A stretch of DNA of 64,000 bases from Mangrovibacter yixingensis (GTDB taxonomy: Bacteria > Pseudomonadota > Gammaproteobacteria > Enterobacterales > Enterobacteriaceae). Below, piece by piece: positions 26,404 to 35,582 of this stretch. The notes under the pieces were generated by a model, which ran no database searches, was not told the DNA's origin, and worked only from the letters and a program-made list of their open reading frames with translations. The position numbers were made by a program, and so were the translations under genes. Position 1 is the stretch's first letter. Each line of letters begins with the position of its first letter. The stretch lies in assembly GCF_020523985.1 (NCBI RefSeq), contig NZ_JAIVKM010000001.1, positions 1,426,001 through 1,490,000 of the forward strand, in the 5' to 3' direction.

Positions 26404-27144
26404 TTAACCAGCAACTGCATTATCTGCCTGCCCTGGGGCATAACGTGTGGCAAAACGTTGCAGTATTTTGGCACTCCAGGGTGTTTGGCTGATTCCTGCT
26501 TCTAACTCAGCCCTAAGTTGGGCTGGTAGCGCGTGTTTATCCGCACGATACTGGATAATTTTCCTCATTATCTGCCCGGAAAATTCCGGGTGAAACTGCA
26601 CTGATAACGCCTCGGGTGAATAACGAATTATCTGGTGTGAGTCGTGGTCAGAAGAACCCAATACCTCAGCACCTGGTGGTGGTGTCAGTACACTTTGTTC
26701 GTGGGTCAGGAATGCAGAAAAAGACGCCGGGAAATCGTTCAATAGCGGGTCGTTCGTGGGTATACGCCAAACTATTTTTTGCCCCACTTCCGCCCCTTTC
26801 GGGTGGTAACCCACTTCGCCACCTAATGCCCAGGACATCAACTGGTGCCCGTAGCAAATACCCAGCAAGGGAACATGGTTGTCCATGAGCATATGCACCC
26901 ATGCTCCTGTTGCATCGCTCCAGGGTTCATGATCAGTGACCATCGACCAGGAACCACTAATTACCACGGCGCTAAGTTCGTGCACTTCTGGCAAGGTTTC
27001 CCCCAAAAAAGGCCGTACAACCCTTACCGGGCATGACGGCCCCAGCGCCTGTGTGAACCAGGCCGCCTGGTCGCCAATAGAGTCCTGTAAAATCGCGGGG
27101 GGATACCCCATTTGCACAACCAACAACGGCCGCGACGAAACCAT
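26404..27144 (-). CDS. Class-I glutamine amidotransferase-like protein
   Basis: A 246-residue stand-alone GATase-1 domain. The triad is visible: nucleophile Cys97 in LGICYGHQLMSWALGG, and His185 with Glu187 in SVQFHPEFSG. The VISGSWSMVTD segment would form the oxyanion strand. Relatives are annotated as GMP-synthase-like amidotransferases or gamma-glutamyl hydrolases, and they release ammonia from glutamine or cleave gamma-glutamyl compounds. There is no synthase partner next to it. It is divergent from srfABC and upstream of ydcY (34 nt apart), likely co-transcribed with ydcY. Confidence 0.85.
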   Translation of the reverse strand: MVSSRPLLVVQMGYPPAILQDSIGDQAAWFTQALGPSCPVRVVRPFLGETLPEVHELSAVVISGSWSMVTDHEPWSDATGAWVHMLMDNHVPLLGICYGHQLMSWALGGEVGYHPKGAEVGQKIVWRIPTNDPLLNDFPASFSAFLTHEQSVLTPPPGAEVLGSSDHDSHQIIRYSPEALSVQFHPEFSGQIMRKIIQYRADKHALPAQLRAELEAGISQTPWSAKILQRFATRYAPGQADNAVAG

Positions 27145-27399
27145 GGTTTACTCCTTATTCAGGCAAATGGATGATTATTGTGCGCTATGTGAATGCTATT
27201 TATCTTTCTGTTTGGCACTTTTTATACGGCCCGTCAAGCAGTTAGCTAAAAGGCGAAAGCGCTTTTTCTGTTTTAGTCAAGAAAAAGCCTCATTATTAAT
27301 GGCGCGATGATTTGCCCCTTTTGCCCTCTCTTCCACCGTTTAGCTTCCCTAAGTGCAATTTATAGTAAAAACGTGAAGATAGCTTTTGAGAGCAAAACT

Positions 27400-28734
27400 G
27401 TGGCAAAAACATTATTACGAAGCGGTTTTCTTGATGATTTTCTGGCCCTTGGCGAGAACGGCCAGCCTGTATTTGATTCTGCGCGGCAAATTCGTGAAAC
27501 CTTGCGTTTACGCCGCCTGCAGGTGGTTGCAGACAGCCTGGCTATCCCTCAACTCAATGATGATGGTGACCGGGTTGACTGGTATGCCAGTTTTTCGGGG
27601 AAAGTGACGACCTGGAGCAGTGCCAGTGACAGCCAACGTAAGCAGGCGTTAAAGACGCTGGAAAAGTACGTTGATAATATCGCGTCATTGAGCCAGCGCT
27701 GTTTGCAGTCTGGCAATGCGTCAATTCAGTTATTTGGCGCACTGTTGGCTAAGGCTGTGCACTTCCCTGGCGCTAACCATTTATTTCTGGTTGATGACAA
27801 GCCAGTGATCACTTTCTGGGGGTTTCTGCAGCTCAATCAGGATGTCCAGGATGATGTACTGGAATGTCTGCGTCACCAGGAACCTGTCGCCCCGGTGGTG
27901 ATACCAGAACCAGAGCCTGAAGAGACCGCACCACCTGCATGCCCGCCCGAATTAAGCTCACCTGATGAGCCGTTACTTTACAGTAAGCCTAAACAAGCTG
28001 CGCCCACGGTAGAAAAACTCAATTCGATGTATGCGGAACAACCCGAGACACAGGAAGAAGCACCACCTGCTTCACCGCCCGTTTCTACTACTTCTACCTC
28101 TGGCAAAAAACGTCCTGTGTGGCTTGTGCCAGTAGCTGCTGCAGTAGCCGTTGCAATAGCTGCGCCTGCTGTCTGGTGGGGCATGAACCAGCAAGATGAG
28201 CCCGTACAGGCAAGCTCGCCACAGCCTCCTGTGCAGCCGGCCCCCCAAAAAACGACGATTGCGCCGTTACCCATGACGTTGCCTCTTGCCAGAGCAACCG
28301 TTGTGGCACCACCGCCGCCTCCGCCGCCAGAAATAAAACCCGTTACACCACCCAAGAATGCGCTTGAAATGCCGGTCACGGATGTGCGGATGGGGACTAC
28401 GCGCTTCCTGAATGGTAACTGGCATGTCACTGTCAAACCACAAAAAGGCCTGGATGTGCCTGATGTGATGCGTTACCAAATACAAAAAAATAAAGGAACC
28501 GTGCGCTTTAACCCTGAGAAAAATGTTACCTGCCGGGCGGAAATATTTTCTGGTTTACTGAAAACTGGGCAGTTAATGATTAAGCCCAGAAGTAGTGCGC
28601 GGTGCAGTAATGGTAGCCGTTTCCCTATGCCGGAAATTGCCTGTGAACAGGGTGAAAACAACATTGCTGTTTGTAGCGCAAAATACAATGACCAACCGGC
28701 AACGCCTGTAACGTTAATTAAAGTGAGTAAGTAA
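27400..28734 (+). CDS. srfA: SrfA family protein (first gene of srfABC)
   Basis: A 444-residue protein if started at the GTG at 27400 (an in-frame ATG at 27307 would add 31 poorly conserved residues; I favour the GTG because the family opens with AK-LRSG). Order: a conserved N-terminal domain (about 1-165, LRSGFLDDFLALGENGQPVF), a Pro/Glu-rich linker, one membrane helix (about 232-256, VWLVPVAAAVAVAIAAPAVW), a second Pro-rich linker and a C-terminal cysteine-containing domain probably outside the cytoplasm. SrfA was named in Salmonella as an SsrB-regulated factor, and srfABC has been linked to flagellar control; its biochemical role is unsettled. It is 3 nt before srfB. Confidence 0.85.
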   Translation: MAKTLLRSGFLDDFLALGENGQPVFDSARQIRETLRLRRLQVVADSLAIPQLNDDGDRVDWYASFSGKVTTWSSASDSQRKQALKTLEKYVDNIASLSQRCLQSGNASIQLFGALLAKAVHFPGANHLFLVDDKPVITFWGFLQLNQDVQDDVLECLRHQEPVAPVVIPEPEPEETAPPACPPELSSPDEPLLYSKPKQAAPTVEKLNSMYAEQPETQEEAPPASPPVSTTSTSGKKRPVWLVPVAAAVAVAIAAPAVWWGMNQQDEPVQASSPQPPVQPAPQKTTIAPLPMTLPLARATVVAPPPPPPPEIKPVTPPKNALEMPVTDVRMGTTRFLNGNWHVTVKPQKGLDVPDVMRYQIQKNKGTVRFNPEKNVTCRAEIFSGLLKTGQLMIKPRSSARCSNGSRFPMPEIACEQGENNIAVCSAKYNDQPATPVTLIKVSK

Positions 28735-28737
28735 CCC

Positions 28738-31707
28738 ATGCTGGCACCCCTGAGTGATTACAAACAAAGCGTCACACTGATTCAGAATAGCGGTGTGCAG
28801 TTTCTGGATTTTGGTGTCACGCCTTTTGATATGCCCAACCAGGGCTGTTTTGTCCGCAAAACAGCGAATGGGCCATTACTGCGCCTTGATTACGATATTA
28901 TTCCAGGGAAATACAGCCTGCCGACCGTGGACGCCAGTGCACCAGAAGTGGTCAAACCGGAAGTTACCCAACCACTCAGCCAGTCACTGCAAATGATGGA
29001 TGGTGTATGGTTGCCACTGCCCTTTCTACGTTTTAACCCTCCACGGACTTTTGTAGGTGGCCCGGATAACTGGGCTCGAATCCAAATCAGGCGCCTGGCA
29101 TCGCCCGACAGCAAAGGGAATACTCACCGGATTGTTGTCGCCTTTGATACCCAACTGGCAGAAGATGAGCATCTTGCAAGCCTTGCGCCACTGCAAAGTG
29201 ATGTACGTAATGGCACACGTTTTACTCTGGCCTGGCAAAACCAGGATGTTGCTGAATTTCTGGACCAAACCTGGGTTGATGGGTGGTTGCGTGAAGTCTT
29301 TGCACAGTATGCATCTCGTGAACAGGGCCGCTCCGAAGATGATATTGCCCGCGCACTGAAATTGTTTGAATACCAGGCCCACTGGATGAATGTGCTCACG
29401 CTGCTTAGCTCACTTAATATGCCTGAAGTGAAGATTGTCGGTGAAACCCTGCAAACCCCGGCGATTCCGGTTGATTTGGTGCTTGATGTGGGAAACACCC
29501 ATACCTGTGGTGTGCTGATTGAGGACCATGGCCCAACAAACGACGGTTTACGCCAAACAATGGCGTTACAGATTCGTAATTTAAGTGAGCCGCAGTACCT
29601 GAACGCCCTGATGTTTACCAGCCGGATGGAATTTAATGAGGCGCGTTTTGGTAAAACCCATTTTTCCGTAGAGAGCGGGCGCGATGAAGCCTTTATGTGG
29701 CCCGCTATTGTACGTGTGGGCGATGAAGCCCGTAATCTTGCTATTGCACGCCGTGGCACTGAAGGCAACAGTGGCATATCCAGCCCTCGCCGCTACTTGT
29801 GGGATGAAACGCCAGGCAATGAGGAGTGGCGTTTTAGCCAATTCAATACGCATACCCAGCGTGAGCCACTGGCTACAGCCTGGCCGCTAATGAACCTGAT
29901 GAATGATGAAGGGCAGCCACTTTATCAATTACCACCAGATGAGCGACTGCCGGTGTTCTCTCCGCATTACACGCGTAGTTCATTGATGATGCATATGTTG
30001 TGCGAATTGTTGATGCAGGCGCTGGCACAAATTAATAGTGTTTCCAGCCGCCTGGCGCAGGGTTACCCCACTTCCCCTCGCCAGTTAAGAACCCTGATTC
30101 TGACCTTGCCATCGGCCATGCCTAAGCAAGAAAAGGCCATTTTCCGCCAGAGGATGGAAGATGCCATTGCGGTTATCTGGAAAGCTCTGGGTTGGCACCC
30201 AACTGATGATGATTTCTCGCGCCCTGCTGAGCGCCAGCGCACGGTTGTTCCTGTTCCTGCTATTCACCTGGATTGGGACGAAGCCAGTTGTGGCCAGTTA
30301 GTTTGGCTATATAACGAAGCTGTGATGAAATTTGCCGGGAAAACAGATCTGTTTTTCTCGACACTTGCCCGAAAAGACCGTCAGGCAGATGATGAACAGC
30401 CAGGCCGGGCAATTCGCGTGGCGACCATAGATATTGGCGGCGGCACAACCGACATGGCCATCACCCGTTACCAGCTAGATGAAGGCACCGGCAGCAATGT
30501 TAAAATCGCCCCGACATTACTGTTCCGCGAAGGGTTTAAAATTGCTGGTGATGATATTTTGCTGGATGTTATTCAACTGGCAATTTTGCCTGCCCTTGAA
30601 CAGGCTTTCCAGCAAGCAGGGGTCGTTGATGCAGCAGGCCTGATGGGACATCTTTTTGGTGAATCCGGCCGGATGGATACCCAGGGGATTTTACGCCAGC
30701 AAGCCGCATTACAGCTGTTTATGCCTCTGGGGCACAAGTTATTGAGCGCCTGGGAAGAACAAGATACCAGCGACCCGCTGTCGGGTGTTTACAGCACCTT
30801 TGGCGACCTTTTGGCAGTTCCACCAGGCGAGAATGTGCTCAGCTATATTCATAAAGCGGTTAAAGGGGTACTCCCTCCACAGAGTGACGGGTTTGACTTG
30901 ATGTCTGTCCCCCTTGATGTGCCTTTTTCAATGCTCCATGAGGCATTAATGGCAGGTAAGTTCCGGATAACCGCGCCACTTCATGCACTGTGTGAAGCGG
31001 TATCTCATTATTGCTGTGATGTATTATTAATTACTGGCCGCCCAGGTTGTTTGCCAGGCGTTCAGGCGCTGATTCGTTACCTGCAACCCGTTCCTATCAA
31101 CCGCGTGGTATGGCTGGAAAACTACCCAGTTCATGAATGGTATCCGTTTAGTGAACAAGGGCGTATTGGCAACCCCAAATCCACCGCGGCTATTGGCGCT
31201 ATGCTGTGCAGCCTGGCACTGGATCTGCGCCTGCCTGGTTTCAATTTCAAAGCGGCAGATATCAAGGCCTATTCAACTATTCGCCATCTGGGTGTGCTGG
31301 ACAGCAATAATATGTTGAGTGAAGAGAATGTCTGGTACAAGGATATTGACCTGGATAACCCAGGTGAAAAACTCGCCGCCAAGGTGAGCTTTCCTTTGCG
31401 CGGCAATGTGACGTTGGGTTTTCGGCAACTGGATAACGCCCGTTGGCCTGCTACTCCGCTGTATACCTTATCTATTGATGACGCAGGGCTTTCCCGATCT
31501 ATTGCGGGTGACGGTGTATTAAATGTGCGCCTGCAACTTCAGGCACATGGCGGTGATACGCCGTTGTCGTTCGAACTGGCGGATGCGTGGTTACAAGATG
31601 GGCGCAAAGTGCCATTGTCGCAGTTGAGCCTGAAACTGAACACGCTGGCTTACCGGCAAAACAGCGCAAATTACTACTGGATTGATAGCGGGAGCGTCTA
31701 CGCATGA
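28738..31707 (+). CDS. srfB: SrfB family actin/Hsp70-like ATPase
   Basis: A 989-residue protein with the signature of the actin/Hsp70 ATPase fold: phosphate-1 motif VLDVGNTHTCGVLI (Asp250), phosphate-2 motif DIGGGTTD (residues 565-572) and an adenosine-type loop LLITGRPGCLPGVQAL. An N-terminal region of about 240 residues and a C-terminal beta-rich part of about 150 surround it. It is the middle subunit of SrfABC. The domain suggests ATP-driven assembly or unfolding, not a classical secreted toxin, and I see no signal peptide. It overlaps srfC by 4 nt (ATGA). Confidence 0.9.
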   Translation: MLAPLSDYKQSVTLIQNSGVQFLDFGVTPFDMPNQGCFVRKTANGPLLRLDYDIIPGKYSLPTVDASAPEVVKPEVTQPLSQSLQMMDGVWLPLPFLRFNPPRTFVGGPDNWARIQIRRLASPDSKGNTHRIVVAFDTQLAEDEHLASLAPLQSDVRNGTRFTLAWQNQDVAEFLDQTWVDGWLREVFAQYASREQGRSEDDIARALKLFEYQAHWMNVLTLLSSLNMPEVKIVGETLQTPAIPVDLVLDVGNTHTCGVLIEDHGPTNDGLRQTMALQIRNLSEPQYLNALMFTSRMEFNEARFGKTHFSVESGRDEAFMWPAIVRVGDEARNLAIARRGTEGNSGISSPRRYLWDETPGNEEWRFSQFNTHTQREPLATAWPLMNLMNDEGQPLYQLPPDERLPVFSPHYTRSSLMMHMLCELLMQALAQINSVSSRLAQGYPTSPRQLRTLILTLPSAMPKQEKAIFRQRMEDAIAVIWKALGWHPTDDDFSRPAERQRTVVPVPAIHLDWDEASCGQLVWLYNEAVMKFAGKTDLFFSTLARKDRQADDEQPGRAIRVATIDIGGGTTDMAITRYQLDEGTGSNVKIAPTLLFREGFKIAGDDILLDVIQLAILPALEQAFQQAGVVDAAGLMGHLFGESGRMDTQGILRQQAALQLFMPLGHKLLSAWEEQDTSDPLSGVYSTFGDLLAVPPGENVLSYIHKAVKGVLPPQSDGFDLMSVPLDVPFSMLHEALMAGKFRITAPLHALCEAVSHYCCDVLLITGRPGCLPGVQALIRYLQPVPINRVVWLENYPVHEWYPFSEQGRIGNPKSTAAIGAMLCSLALDLRLPGFNFKAADIKAYSTIRHLGVLDSNNMLSEENVWYKDIDLDNPGEKLAAKVSFPLRGNVTLGFRQLDNARWPATPLYTLSIDDAGLSRSIAGDGVLNVRLQLQAHGGDTPLSFELADAWLQDGRKVPLSQLSLKLNTLAYRQNSANYYWIDSGSVYA

Positions 31708-33890
31708 GCCGTAAAATTACTACTGCGGATACGCTTGCCGCATTGATAAACTGGGTTGAAAAATACCGCGAGCAAGCCAGTGTGTTGGATGAAGATGGCG
31801 ACAGGTTGTGCCAGCATGTTCAGGAAAAACAATTCAGCCTGCGCCAGCTTGAGCAGTCCCTTGAATCCCCTCCAGCTCTCGGGCTTTACGGGCAAGGGTA
31901 TGATGCCAAAGCCTGGTTGTTGCGGGCACTAACGGATAGCCCCGATGGGCGCGTACAAATCAGTGCTCAGGGCAGAAGTATTGATTATTTAAGCCATATC
32001 CAGCCAGGCCACACAGCGGCGACTATGGCGGTGCGTTTTACAACACAGCCGCAGACGACGGCTAAAGGCTACCCGGTTACTTTGCGTTTACTGAGTGAAA
32101 CTGCGTTAGTTGCGCTGTTTATGAGCTATTACCATTATCAACCCGGTTTGCAGCCGCTGCCGCCGTCACGTTTGCAGAGCCGGTTACAACAAGCCGCATT
32201 ACGCCGCCAGCCCGGTATACAAACGACAGTGAACCCGCAAGAAGTCAGTTTACTGGCCCGCCACTGGGCACAACTTCCTGCACGTACAACCTGGCCGGTA
32301 AGTGATGCAGACTGGTTCCGAATAGCGCGTTTGTTACCTGAACTTAGCCTGGATGACCGCCAGAGCCTGTACAGCCTGTTTTGGGGGGATAACCCGGAAC
32401 TGACCAGCCAGTGGCGTATACTGGCTGACGCCCTGGCCCGGTTAAATGGGGTGCAAACTGTTTGTGCGCCACTTGATCTTCTGGTGGATGCCTTCTCACT
32501 GCCAACCGAAAATTTTCTCTGCCCTGCCGAATTTGATCTCGACCAGGATCAGGGCGATGTGATCGTTTGCCCGGTCCAACAAAACCGTGTTGAAGGCCAG
32601 GTCAGTATTGCGCTCTCTTCTCTGGCACTGTTGTGTTATGAGGTGGTGTTTACACTTGCAGGCACACCGGCGCTGGACGGCGTTGATCTATTGGATCTGC
32701 CGCCCTATGGCAAGCCAGGCTCTTTACAGAAAACCAGAGCATTAATGCTGCCAGATTTATATGCATGGCAGACCAGCCCTGATTTATTGCTGATTAACCA
32801 GGCGGTATCTTCCCGGCGTGACATCTACCCGGTAAGCCAATTACTCAAACGCTGGCAACAGGCCACGCAGGCATCCACTGAAAATGGCGATAACCTACCC
32901 GGTATGGCCTGGGTTATCACGCCATTTGACGGGCGCCAACATGGACAAAACCCGCTTGATGACGGGTTACAACGCCTGTGCGGTAAACCCGGCGTGGACT
33001 GGGGAACATTGCAGGCACTGGATGAACACAACCTGTCGCGCCTTAAACGCTGGCTGCAAGATGCATTAACCCCAGAGCGCCACCAACAACGGCTGGCATC
33101 ATTGATTGCCGGTTTGCGAGCGGATGTTCGCCTGTTATTTTCCTCTTATGCAGTAACAGAACAGGCTGACCCTGAACAGACTAAATCCCTTGCCAACCAG
33201 TTAGTGAGGGCATTGCAACGCCAGGCGCAATATCATGGCGATATTATTCGCGGTTTGTTACCTCCGGCCGGGTTAACTGAGAGCCTGAACAATGAGCAGA
33301 GCCAGCCCGTTGTAAGTGCATTACCTATTTTTGATCCGGGCCTGGATTTATTTAGTGACGACCCAAAACCTGCGGCAACGGAAAGTACTGCTACACTGCC
33401 GCCGGGGCAAACATTATTCCTTCAATGGGTGCGCCATGTCCGCCAATGGGCAGGTATGCCTGACACGCCTGTCTCGACAGGTCTTTCGCCTGATGAGTTG
33501 CAATTACTGGCCGATATTATTATCACCACCAGCTATCGTACGGGGCTTAGGGAGCAACTGGAGAAGGCACCGACAAATCTGGTGGCAGGATATGCCTTGC
33601 TGGGGAATTTTATTACCTGGCTAGGCTACAGTGAAATACCCCTTGAGCAACGCCCGCAAAGCCGGGTTAACCGTGGTAAGGGTATTTTCGCTCCGCATAT
33701 TCAAGAAGGTGGCGCAGTACGCCTGACACGCTTAGGAGAACAACCTGTTCATGCTGCAACCCACTATGTGTATGACTGGCTGGTAGCGTTGTACCAGTGT
33801 GCGCTGGAAAACAGGGATTACGCTCGCCCTGGCGACTTAAATAAAACACAGCGTAAAGCCCTGGTTACTCTGGTATCAAGGCTCGCTTAA
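31704..33890 (+). CDS. srfC: SrfC family protein
   Basis: A 728-residue protein of the SrfC 'virulence factor' family. Near the N-terminus LGLYGQGYDAKAWLLRAL (about 59-76) sits where a dynamin-like GTPase would have its P-loop, but the canonical GxxxxGK[ST] is broken (GQGYDAKA), so nucleotide binding is doubtful. The rest is mostly helical with no membrane segment. The 4-nt overlap with srfB shows coupled translation. It probably acts with SrfB at the membrane where SrfA is anchored. Role unknown. Confidence 0.87.
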   Translation: MSRKITTADTLAALINWVEKYREQASVLDEDGDRLCQHVQEKQFSLRQLEQSLESPPALGLYGQGYDAKAWLLRALTDSPDGRVQISAQGRSIDYLSHIQPGHTAATMAVRFTTQPQTTAKGYPVTLRLLSETALVALFMSYYHYQPGLQPLPPSRLQSRLQQAALRRQPGIQTTVNPQEVSLLARHWAQLPARTTWPVSDADWFRIARLLPELSLDDRQSLYSLFWGDNPELTSQWRILADALARLNGVQTVCAPLDLLVDAFSLPTENFLCPAEFDLDQDQGDVIVCPVQQNRVEGQVSIALSSLALLCYEVVFTLAGTPALDGVDLLDLPPYGKPGSLQKTRALMLPDLYAWQTSPDLLLINQAVSSRRDIYPVSQLLKRWQQATQASTENGDNLPGMAWVITPFDGRQHGQNPLDDGLQRLCGKPGVDWGTLQALDEHNLSRLKRWLQDALTPERHQQRLASLIAGLRADVRLLFSSYAVTEQADPEQTKSLANQLVRALQRQAQYHGDIIRGLLPPAGLTESLNNEQSQPVVSALPIFDPGLDLFSDDPKPAATESTATLPPGQTLFLQWVRHVRQWAGMPDTPVSTGLSPDELQLLADIIITTSYRTGLREQLEKAPTNLVAGYALLGNFITWLGYSEIPLEQRPQSRVNRGKGIFAPHIQEGGAVRLTRLGEQPVHAATHYVYDWLVALYQCALENRDYARPGDLNKTQRKALVTLVSRLA

Positions 33891-33896
33891 GCGTTA

Positions 33897-33922
33897 ACCG
33901 TTTCCCCGCCGGGGGAAACGGT
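33897..33922. terminator. Terminator between srfC and the phytase-like gene
   Basis: ACCGTTTCCCC-GCCG-GGGGAAACGGT is a perfect 11-bp stem 6 bp after the srfC stop, followed by GGTTTCATT. It would serve both convergent genes. Confidence 0.75.
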
Positions 33923-33945
33923 GGTTTCATTGCCTGTAGCGGCGT

Positions 33946-35307
33946 TTATTTGATGGGTTTTGCCAAGTGAATAACCCACAATTCACTGAGTGATTCAGGT
34001 GGTTTCAGCGCCGAGAGTGCAACGGTGCTGGCAACGGGCTTGCCATTTTGGGTAAGTTTGCCTTTGCCGTCTGCACGGTAGTCATCGAGCTTGTTCGCCC
34101 CGTCTACCGGGTTTGCCAATGAAGACTGCAGGCCAAAATCATTGTCATTGGTCACGGCCAGTGTCTGATTGTCGATGAGTGCAAGCCCTTCTGCTTTTTC
34201 TTGCTGCCAGCCTAAAGCAGGTAAATCGACAATTTCGGCCTTGGTCGCAAGGTGAATATCGCGCCCTTTTAATTCTTCAGGCGTGTTAAATTCCGGCGGA
34301 GTTTGGTTGTCAAACGCTGTTAAATCAGTCGCATGGTGTAAATCAACTTTGTAAATGCGGTTGTGCATCACTTTGTCTTTATCTTTACCCTGCTCAATCA
34401 GTAACACTTCATGGTTGTTGAGCGCCACGACATCACCAATTTTGGCGTCAGATGCTTTTTTGTAATGGGTATCAATCGGGTAACCATACATCTCTGTTTT
34501 GCCTGTCGCCGGGTCCAGCATCACCAGTCGGGTAAATACCGCTTTATCTTTACTTTTACCGTCAATATTCAGTGTGCTTTGCACCGCGCCAAGGATTTTG
34601 CCGTCCGGCAGGCGGGTTACACCTTCAAAACCACGGTTAGGCTGACGCCACTTGATAATGGCCGGTAACCCCCTGGCAACACTCTGCTCGCCTGCGGCAG
34701 GTTCCGGGCCATACTTCGCCAGGATTTTCCCCTCACCGTCCACATGAATCAGGAATGGACCGTATTCATCGCATAACCAAAAACCACCTTTGCCATCGGG
34801 CGTAATGCCTTCGGTATCCAGGCCTCTCGCATCTGGCTTGAGCGTTTTCAGTTCGCTGTTCAGTGCCACTTCATTGGTAGAGCCGACCATTCCTTGCGGC
34901 AGTGGCAGGCCGGAAATATTGCCCTTATCATCATGAATGGGGCGCTCTTCGCCAGCCAGTGCATGGTTCCCAGACACGCGAATTGTCATAATAAATGGCG
35001 TGAAATCTGGTGAGGCGAAGATTTTCGATGCCATGTCACCTACATCGGGTGAATCGGCGTTGGGGCCCCGGTCTGTTACAGTGGCAAAAATCAGTTCGCC
35101 CTTCTCTTTACCCGTAAATGCCAGGCCTGAACCAACGCCCGCCGGTAATCCATTTGGAAAAGTATGTTGTAACGCCTGGCTTACCGCGACACGCTCCCCA
35201 CCAGGAAAGCTGACAACATATCTTTCAACCTGAAGTTGCGCTGCCAGTGAACAAAAAGGAATAAGTCCTGCTAACAGAAGTGGTTTAAAGCCCATGAGGT
35301 TATCCAT
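33946..35307 (-). CDS. Esterase-like/phytase-like periplasmic protein
   Basis: A 453-residue exported protein. A signal peptide (about residues 1-22, ending CSLAAQ) precedes a beta-propeller of the 'esterase-like activity of phytase' family. Visible blocks are ATVTDRGPNADSP, LDTEGITPDGKGGFWLCDEY, RGFEGVTRLPDGKILGAVQS and EKAEGLALIDNQTLAVTNDN. These Asp/Glu-rich repeats probably bind calcium as in such propellers. Function in the periplasm is likely a phosphatase or esterase, not proven. The start could also be the ATG four codons downstream (MGFKPLL). It is divergent from the diguanylate cyclase with 275 bp between, in which I see only AT-rich promoter-like DNA. Confidence 0.83.
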   Translation of the reverse strand: MDNLMGFKPLLLAGLIPFCSLAAQLQVERYVVSFPGGERVAVSQALQHTFPNGLPAGVGSGLAFTGKEKGELIFATVTDRGPNADSPDVGDMASKIFASPDFTPFIMTIRVSGNHALAGEERPIHDDKGNISGLPLPQGMVGSTNEVALNSELKTLKPDARGLDTEGITPDGKGGFWLCDEYGPFLIHVDGEGKILAKYGPEPAAGEQSVARGLPAIIKWRQPNRGFEGVTRLPDGKILGAVQSTLNIDGKSKDKAVFTRLVMLDPATGKTEMYGYPIDTHYKKASDAKIGDVVALNNHEVLLIEQGKDKDKVMHNRIYKVDLHHATDLTAFDNQTPPEFNTPEELKGRDIHLATKAEIVDLPALGWQQEKAEGLALIDNQTLAVTNDNDFGLQSSLANPVDGANKLDDYRADGKGKLTQNGKPVASTVALSALKPPESLSELWVIHLAKPIK

Positions 35308-35582
35308 TTTGGTTGTTTTGTGTGGGATTTATCTAAGCGGGCATATGTGACACTACAATGACAGGCAGCAGAATAACCTCAATCGAGTTTGACAGGTGCT
35401 TGAGGCTAATCCTAAAGCATGAGTAATTTGGAGAACAGTATCAGGTTATGAGGGTTATTTAAGCGCTAAAATGATGTTTCGTTTGTCGCTTATCACAAAC
35501 TTCACGAGTAAAATATAGATTAATCCTGGTTACGCACAGCGTGCCAGAAAAGTAATGACTGGCATATCGAGGGACGCGTTGT

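Noticed and set aside
27213-27227. TGGCAC upstream of srfA as a sigma-54 promoter
   Set aside because: TGGCAC is followed after 5 nt by ATACG; the essential GC of the -12 element is absent.
27978-28436. 152-codon minus-strand frame rich in Gly and Thr
   Set aside because: Antisense to the Pro-rich linkers of srfA; the Gly runs come from complementing Pro codons.
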